Origin: Phycisphaerales bacterium
GTDB taxonomy: Bacteria > Planctomycetota > Phycisphaerae > Phycisphaerales > UBA1924
Length of the DNA: 62,124 bases
Reading direction: 5' to 3'
Assembly: GCA_020849615.1 (NCBI GenBank)
Contig: JADLFW010000023.1
Location: forward strand, 1 to 62,124
The notes under the pieces were generated by a model. The model was not told the origin of the DNA. It did no database searches and saw only the letters and a program-made list of their open reading frames with translations. Positions 59,855 through 62,124 of this stretch are shown here, piece by piece (positions within the stretch are counted from its first letter, which is position 1; every line of letters starts with the position of its first letter). Position numbers and translations under genes: made by a program.

Positions 59855-60154
59855 CTACCGCCCGCGTGGGCGGCCAACAGCCCGGCGCGGGCTGCGGCCC
59901 GCGGGGACCAGGGTGGCGCGATCGGCGGCGCAGATCAGGTACAGCACGCCATCGATCTTGCGCGTGATGTACAGGCGGTTGTCGGTCTGCGAGAGCTTCT
60001 TGGCCATGTTGCACGCCGCAGATTGGCCGCGGTCCCACACCATTCCCTGGCCGACCTTGAGCGCCAGCGCGGCCGTGAACTTCTTGCCGCGCATGCCGAT
60101 GCCTCTGACGCATCCAAGCATCTCTTCGGCGGTAAAGGTCCTGATCTTCTCCAT
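59855..60154 (-). CDS. Hypothetical protein (99 aa), only in element 2
   Basis: MEKIRTFTAEEMLG, then KKFTAALALKVGQGMVWDRGQSAACNMAKKL and DNRLYITRKIDGVLYLI, with a basic tail. GGAGAG lies before the ATG. It is inserted between the HARE-HTH gene and the 71-aa gene, where element 1 has only a short spacer. Function unknown. Confidence 0.65.
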   Translation of the reverse strand: MEKIRTFTAEEMLGCVRGIGMRGKKFTAALALKVGQGMVWDRGQSAACNMAKKLSQTDNRLYITRKIDGVLYLICAADRATLVPAGRSPRRAVGRPRGR

Positions 60155-60208
60155 GGATGATCTCTCCGGTGGTGCAAGCCGCCGCACGCCGCGGCGGGGA
60201 ATAGCCGG

Positions 60209-60226
60209 GCGCGGGCTCTCGCCCGC
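60209..60226 (-). terminator. Hairpin after the 71-aa gene (element 2)
   Basis: The same seven-pair CGCGGGC/GCCCGCG stem with TCTC loop as at 12157-12174, just downstream of the 71-aa gene on the minus strand. Confidence 0.4.
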
Positions 60227-60233
60227 GGCGGCG

Positions 60234-60449
60234 CTACGACCGGCGGCGGGTCGTCTTCTTGGCGGCGGGCAGGCGGCTCAGCCGCACCCAGGGGTCGATG
60301 GTCACGCCCTCGCCGGTGGCGACCACGGTGGCGGTCCATCCCAGGAACTCGCGCTTCTGGTAGTGCCCGGCCTCGATGAGGACCGGCGTCAGTCTGCCCT
60401 TGATCCGCACCCCGTACGTCCCGCCCGGCTTGATCTGGTTGTGCCGCAT
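60234..60449 (-). CDS. Conserved 71-aa protein of the minus-strand cassette (element 2)
   Basis: Differs from 12181-12396 only in a three-residue patch (GEGVTIDP for GEDLIIDP). Basic Lys/Arg tail. GGAGAA precedes the ATG at 60449. First gene of the minus-strand cassette. Confidence 0.7.
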   Translation of the reverse strand: MRHNQIKPGGTYGVRIKGRLTPVLIEAGHYQKREFLGWTATVVATGEGVTIDPWVRLSRLPAAKKTTRRRS

Positions 60450-60730
60450 GTGGTCGTTCTCCGTGGCGGGGGGTTCTCGTCCCCGCCTGTGACACATCAA
60501 GCCCGAAGCCGCGGAACACATCAAGGCCATTGGCGCGATGTCGCGCAGATCAAGGACGCTCCCTTGCATGCGGCCCCCGAAGTCGATGACAGGCCAATCC
60601 CTGACGCCGACAGCGCCGCGTGGGCGGGCCCGGCGGTAGTGGGGGCGTTGGCCCGCCCCGAGCGCCCGGACGCGGCACGGGCCAACGTCGCCCGCGACGG
60701 GGCCAACCGCGGGGGAGTATCCCGGTGGTG
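60450..60730. promoter_or_regulatory. Divergent control region with 24-nt tandem repeat (element 2)
   Basis: The part up to about 60569 is nearly identical to 12397-12516 and repeats ACACATCAAG with period 24 (60492 and 60516). The rest, to the HTH gene, is unrelated to element 1 and shows no gene. Probably operators and back-to-back promoters. Confidence 0.45.
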
Positions 60731-61228
60731 ATGAACTCGCCCCCCAACCCCGACCGCCCGCCCCCGCCCATGCGGGAACTCACCGTCCAGGAGGAGAAGG
60801 CGATCATCGCGCTCATCAGCGAGTCCACCATCAAGAAGGCCGCCGCCAAGGCCGAGATGGGCGAGCGCACCCTGCACCGCTGGCTCACCGACCCGTTCTT
60901 CGCGGCCGCCTACCGCCAGGCCCGGCGGATCAACTTCGCCCAGGCCATCAGCGTCTGCCAGATGCTGGCCCCGGCGGCCATGTCGGTGCTGGGCCGGGTG
61001 ATGAGCGACCCGGCCAGCCCCCCCGCGGCCCGGGTCGCGGCCGCGACCTCCATCCTGAAGTTCGCCCGGGAGAGCATCGAGCTGGATGACCTGGTGGAGC
61101 GGCTCTGCTCGCTGGAGCGCCGGGCGCAGGGCGAGGCCGACCCCGCAACTGCCCGCTGGCGCGAGGTGGAGGACGAGCAGAAGCCATCGGAGCCGGCCGC
61201 GCCCCCCGACAACGAGGACACGACATGA
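60731..61228 (+). CDS. HTH protein resembling phage small terminase (element 2)
   Basis: A 165-aa homologue of 12567-12998: HTH (KKAAAKAEMGERTLHRWLTDPFF) and a helical domain with MLAPAAMSVLGRVM and ILKFARESIELDDL. The start at 60731 avoids a Gly/Pro/Arg-rich extension. The stop overlaps the next gene by four bases. Confidence 0.75.
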   Translation: MNSPPNPDRPPPPMRELTVQEEKAIIALISESTIKKAAAKAEMGERTLHRWLTDPFFAAAYRQARRINFAQAISVCQMLAPAAMSVLGRVMSDPASPPAARVAAATSILKFARESIELDDLVERLCSLERRAQGEADPATARWREVEDEQKPSEPAAPPDNEDTT

Positions 61229-61482
61229 ACCTGCGAGCCCGCCTGGCCCGGCTGGAGCAGAGCATGGCCGCAGCCGCCGCAGCGCCCCGGGCCTGCGCGG
61301 TCTGCGGCGCGCCCCACGGGTGGGTGCCGTGCCTGAGCGTCAAGAACGAGCAGGGCGAGGAGTTGATGCCCACCTGCCCGGCCTGCTCGTTCACGCTGAT
61401 GGACAACGGGCGGGCGGTCACCGCCCTGCCGCCCGGCAGCGAGCAGAAGGTGTTGATCTTGGACGAGCTGCCGCCCGTCTGA
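61225..61482 (+). CDS. Small zinc-ribbon-like protein (85 aa), element 2
   Basis: Homologue of 13536-13787 with CAVC and CPAC and the same VKNEQGEELMP and KVLILDELPPV segments. Overlaps the HTH gene by four bases and leads the next gene by two bases. Function unknown. Confidence 0.72.
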   Translation: MNLRARLARLEQSMAAAAAAPRACAVCGAPHGWVPCLSVKNEQGEELMPTCPACSFTLMDNGRAVTALPPGSEQKVLILDELPPV

Positions 61483-61484
61483 GC

Positions 61485-61724
61485 ATGGAGGACCGCATGA
61501 GCCTGCACCACCGCATCAACAGACTGGAGAAGTGGCTGGCGGCGCGCCCCTCCGAGTGCCCGCTCTGCGCGGGCCCGTCGGTGGTTCGCATCATCCCCGC
61601 GCCTGTCGTCACCCACATCAACGAGAACACTGCCCACGAGCCGCAGCCCTCCGACTGGTGCCGCTGCGGCCGCAAGGTCGTCCACAGAATCCCGTCGCCG
61701 GTGCCGGGGAGGGTCGGCGGGTGA
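61485..61724 (+). CDS. Small Cys-rich protein (79 aa), element 2
   Basis: Near copy of 13790-14029 (MEDRMSLHHRINRLEKWLA, CPLC, CRCG). The conserved block of the two elements ends here. Confidence 0.72.
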   Translation: MEDRMSLHHRINRLEKWLAARPSECPLCAGPSVVRIIPAPVVTHINENTAHEPQPSDWCRCGRKVVHRIPSPVPGRVGG

Positions 61725-61826
61725 GCGCTGGCATCAAAAGGGCCACAGAACGACGGTCGCGGAGTGCACTAAGCAGATGCACACGCAGTCGCCAGAATGA
61801 GGGCATTTTCATCGGCTCGCCAGATC

Positions 61827-61840
61827 CCACAATCTTGTGG
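61827..61840. promoter_or_regulatory. CCACAATCTTGTGG palindrome (second exact copy)
   Basis: Identical to 55231-55244. It lies about 30 bases before the last, partial gene and may be its operator. Confidence 0.5.
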
Positions 61841-61870
61841 AACGCCATCCTCCTTGGACACAGGAAGGGG

Positions 61871-62124
61871 GTGAATGGCGAAATGGAGACCAGGTCGATT
61901 CTGAGGGGCGGACCCCGGTTGGCGCTGATGATCCTTGAGCACGGGCCGCAGTCGATCGATGACGCGCTTGCGGCGTGGTGCCAACGATACCCCGCGACCG
62001 GGAACGATGGACGGCGCGAGTTCAACGCCGCGGTGACGCACTTATTCACCCGCGGCCTCATCCAAGTTGAGGAACAGGGAAAGCTGGCGATCACCATCGC
62101 GGGGCGTGTCGCGCTCGCAGACAG
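61871..62124 (+). CDS. Partial gene at window end, winged-helix-like
   Basis: Open to the end of the window. GTG at 61871 after GAAGGGGG, or ATG at 61883, begins it. METRSILRGGPRLALMILEHGPQSIDDALAAW and LFTRGLIQVEEQGKLAITIAGRVAL suggest a small winged-helix DNA-binding protein. The C-terminus is missing. Confidence 0.5.
   Translation, partial: MNGEMETRSILRGGPRLALMILEHGPQSIDDALAAWCQRYPATGNDGRREFNAAVTHLFTRGLIQVEEQGKLAITIAGRVALAD

Overview
The window is about 62 kb of GC-rich bacterial DNA. It most likely comes from a planctomycete, possibly Phycisphaerae. The reasons are a LEPR-XLL-like N-terminus on a CARDB-domain surface protein, an ECF sigma factor divergent from a Ser/Thr kinase with a sensor-like C-terminus, and secreted proteins ending in short hydrophobic plus RRRR sorting-like tails. 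I saw no rRNA, tRNA or CRISPR array.

Layout. (A) 1-14029 is a mobile element. It has a leader with a terminator and paired motifs, then a translationally coupled block (62-aa ORF, DUF2924 protein, large serine recombinase, HTH protein), then a two-gene cargo of unknown function. A replication block follows (sigma-like protein, 96-aa protein, PrimPol-helicase, dyad-symmetric iteron-like repeats), then a ParB-methyltransferase, a minus-strand cassette (71 aa, HARE-HTH protein, 134 aa), and a plus-strand block (terminase-small-like HTH protein, 159 aa, two small Cys-rich proteins). (B) 14096-42188 looks chromosomal or a different island: LEPR-XLL/CARDB protein, Ser/Thr kinase with divergent ECF sigma factor, a tyrosine recombinase next to an Avs-like STAND ATPase-nuclease, a secreted HAF-type repeat protein, a type II secretion operon (D-E-C-L-M-TPR lipoprotein), and a giant RHS/YD-repeat toxin with Hint domain and overlapping immunity gene. 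(C) 42282-43033 holds broken IS5-like and IS256-like transposases. (D) About 43403-62124 is a second element with the same backbone and orientation as (A). Its cargo is different: a 258-aa protein plus a QueC/QatC-like PP-loop protein. It also has extra genes (DUF669-like, secreted protein, small ORFs, SHOCT protein, 99-aa gene) and runs towards the window end.

How it fits together. Each element appears able to integrate (serine recombinase), control itself (HTH, sigma-like and HARE-HTH proteins), replicate (P4-type primase-helicase plus repeats just downstream) and modify DNA (ParB-methyltransferase). The slot between recombinase block and replication block holds an unrelated two-gene module in each element. 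Because one module contains a QueC-like protein of the kind seen in anti-phage systems, and because an Avs-like gene lies between the elements, I infer an exchangeable defence-cargo slot. No capsid, portal or large terminase gene is visible. The elements could be satellites, remnants, or the left part of prophages continuing past the window.
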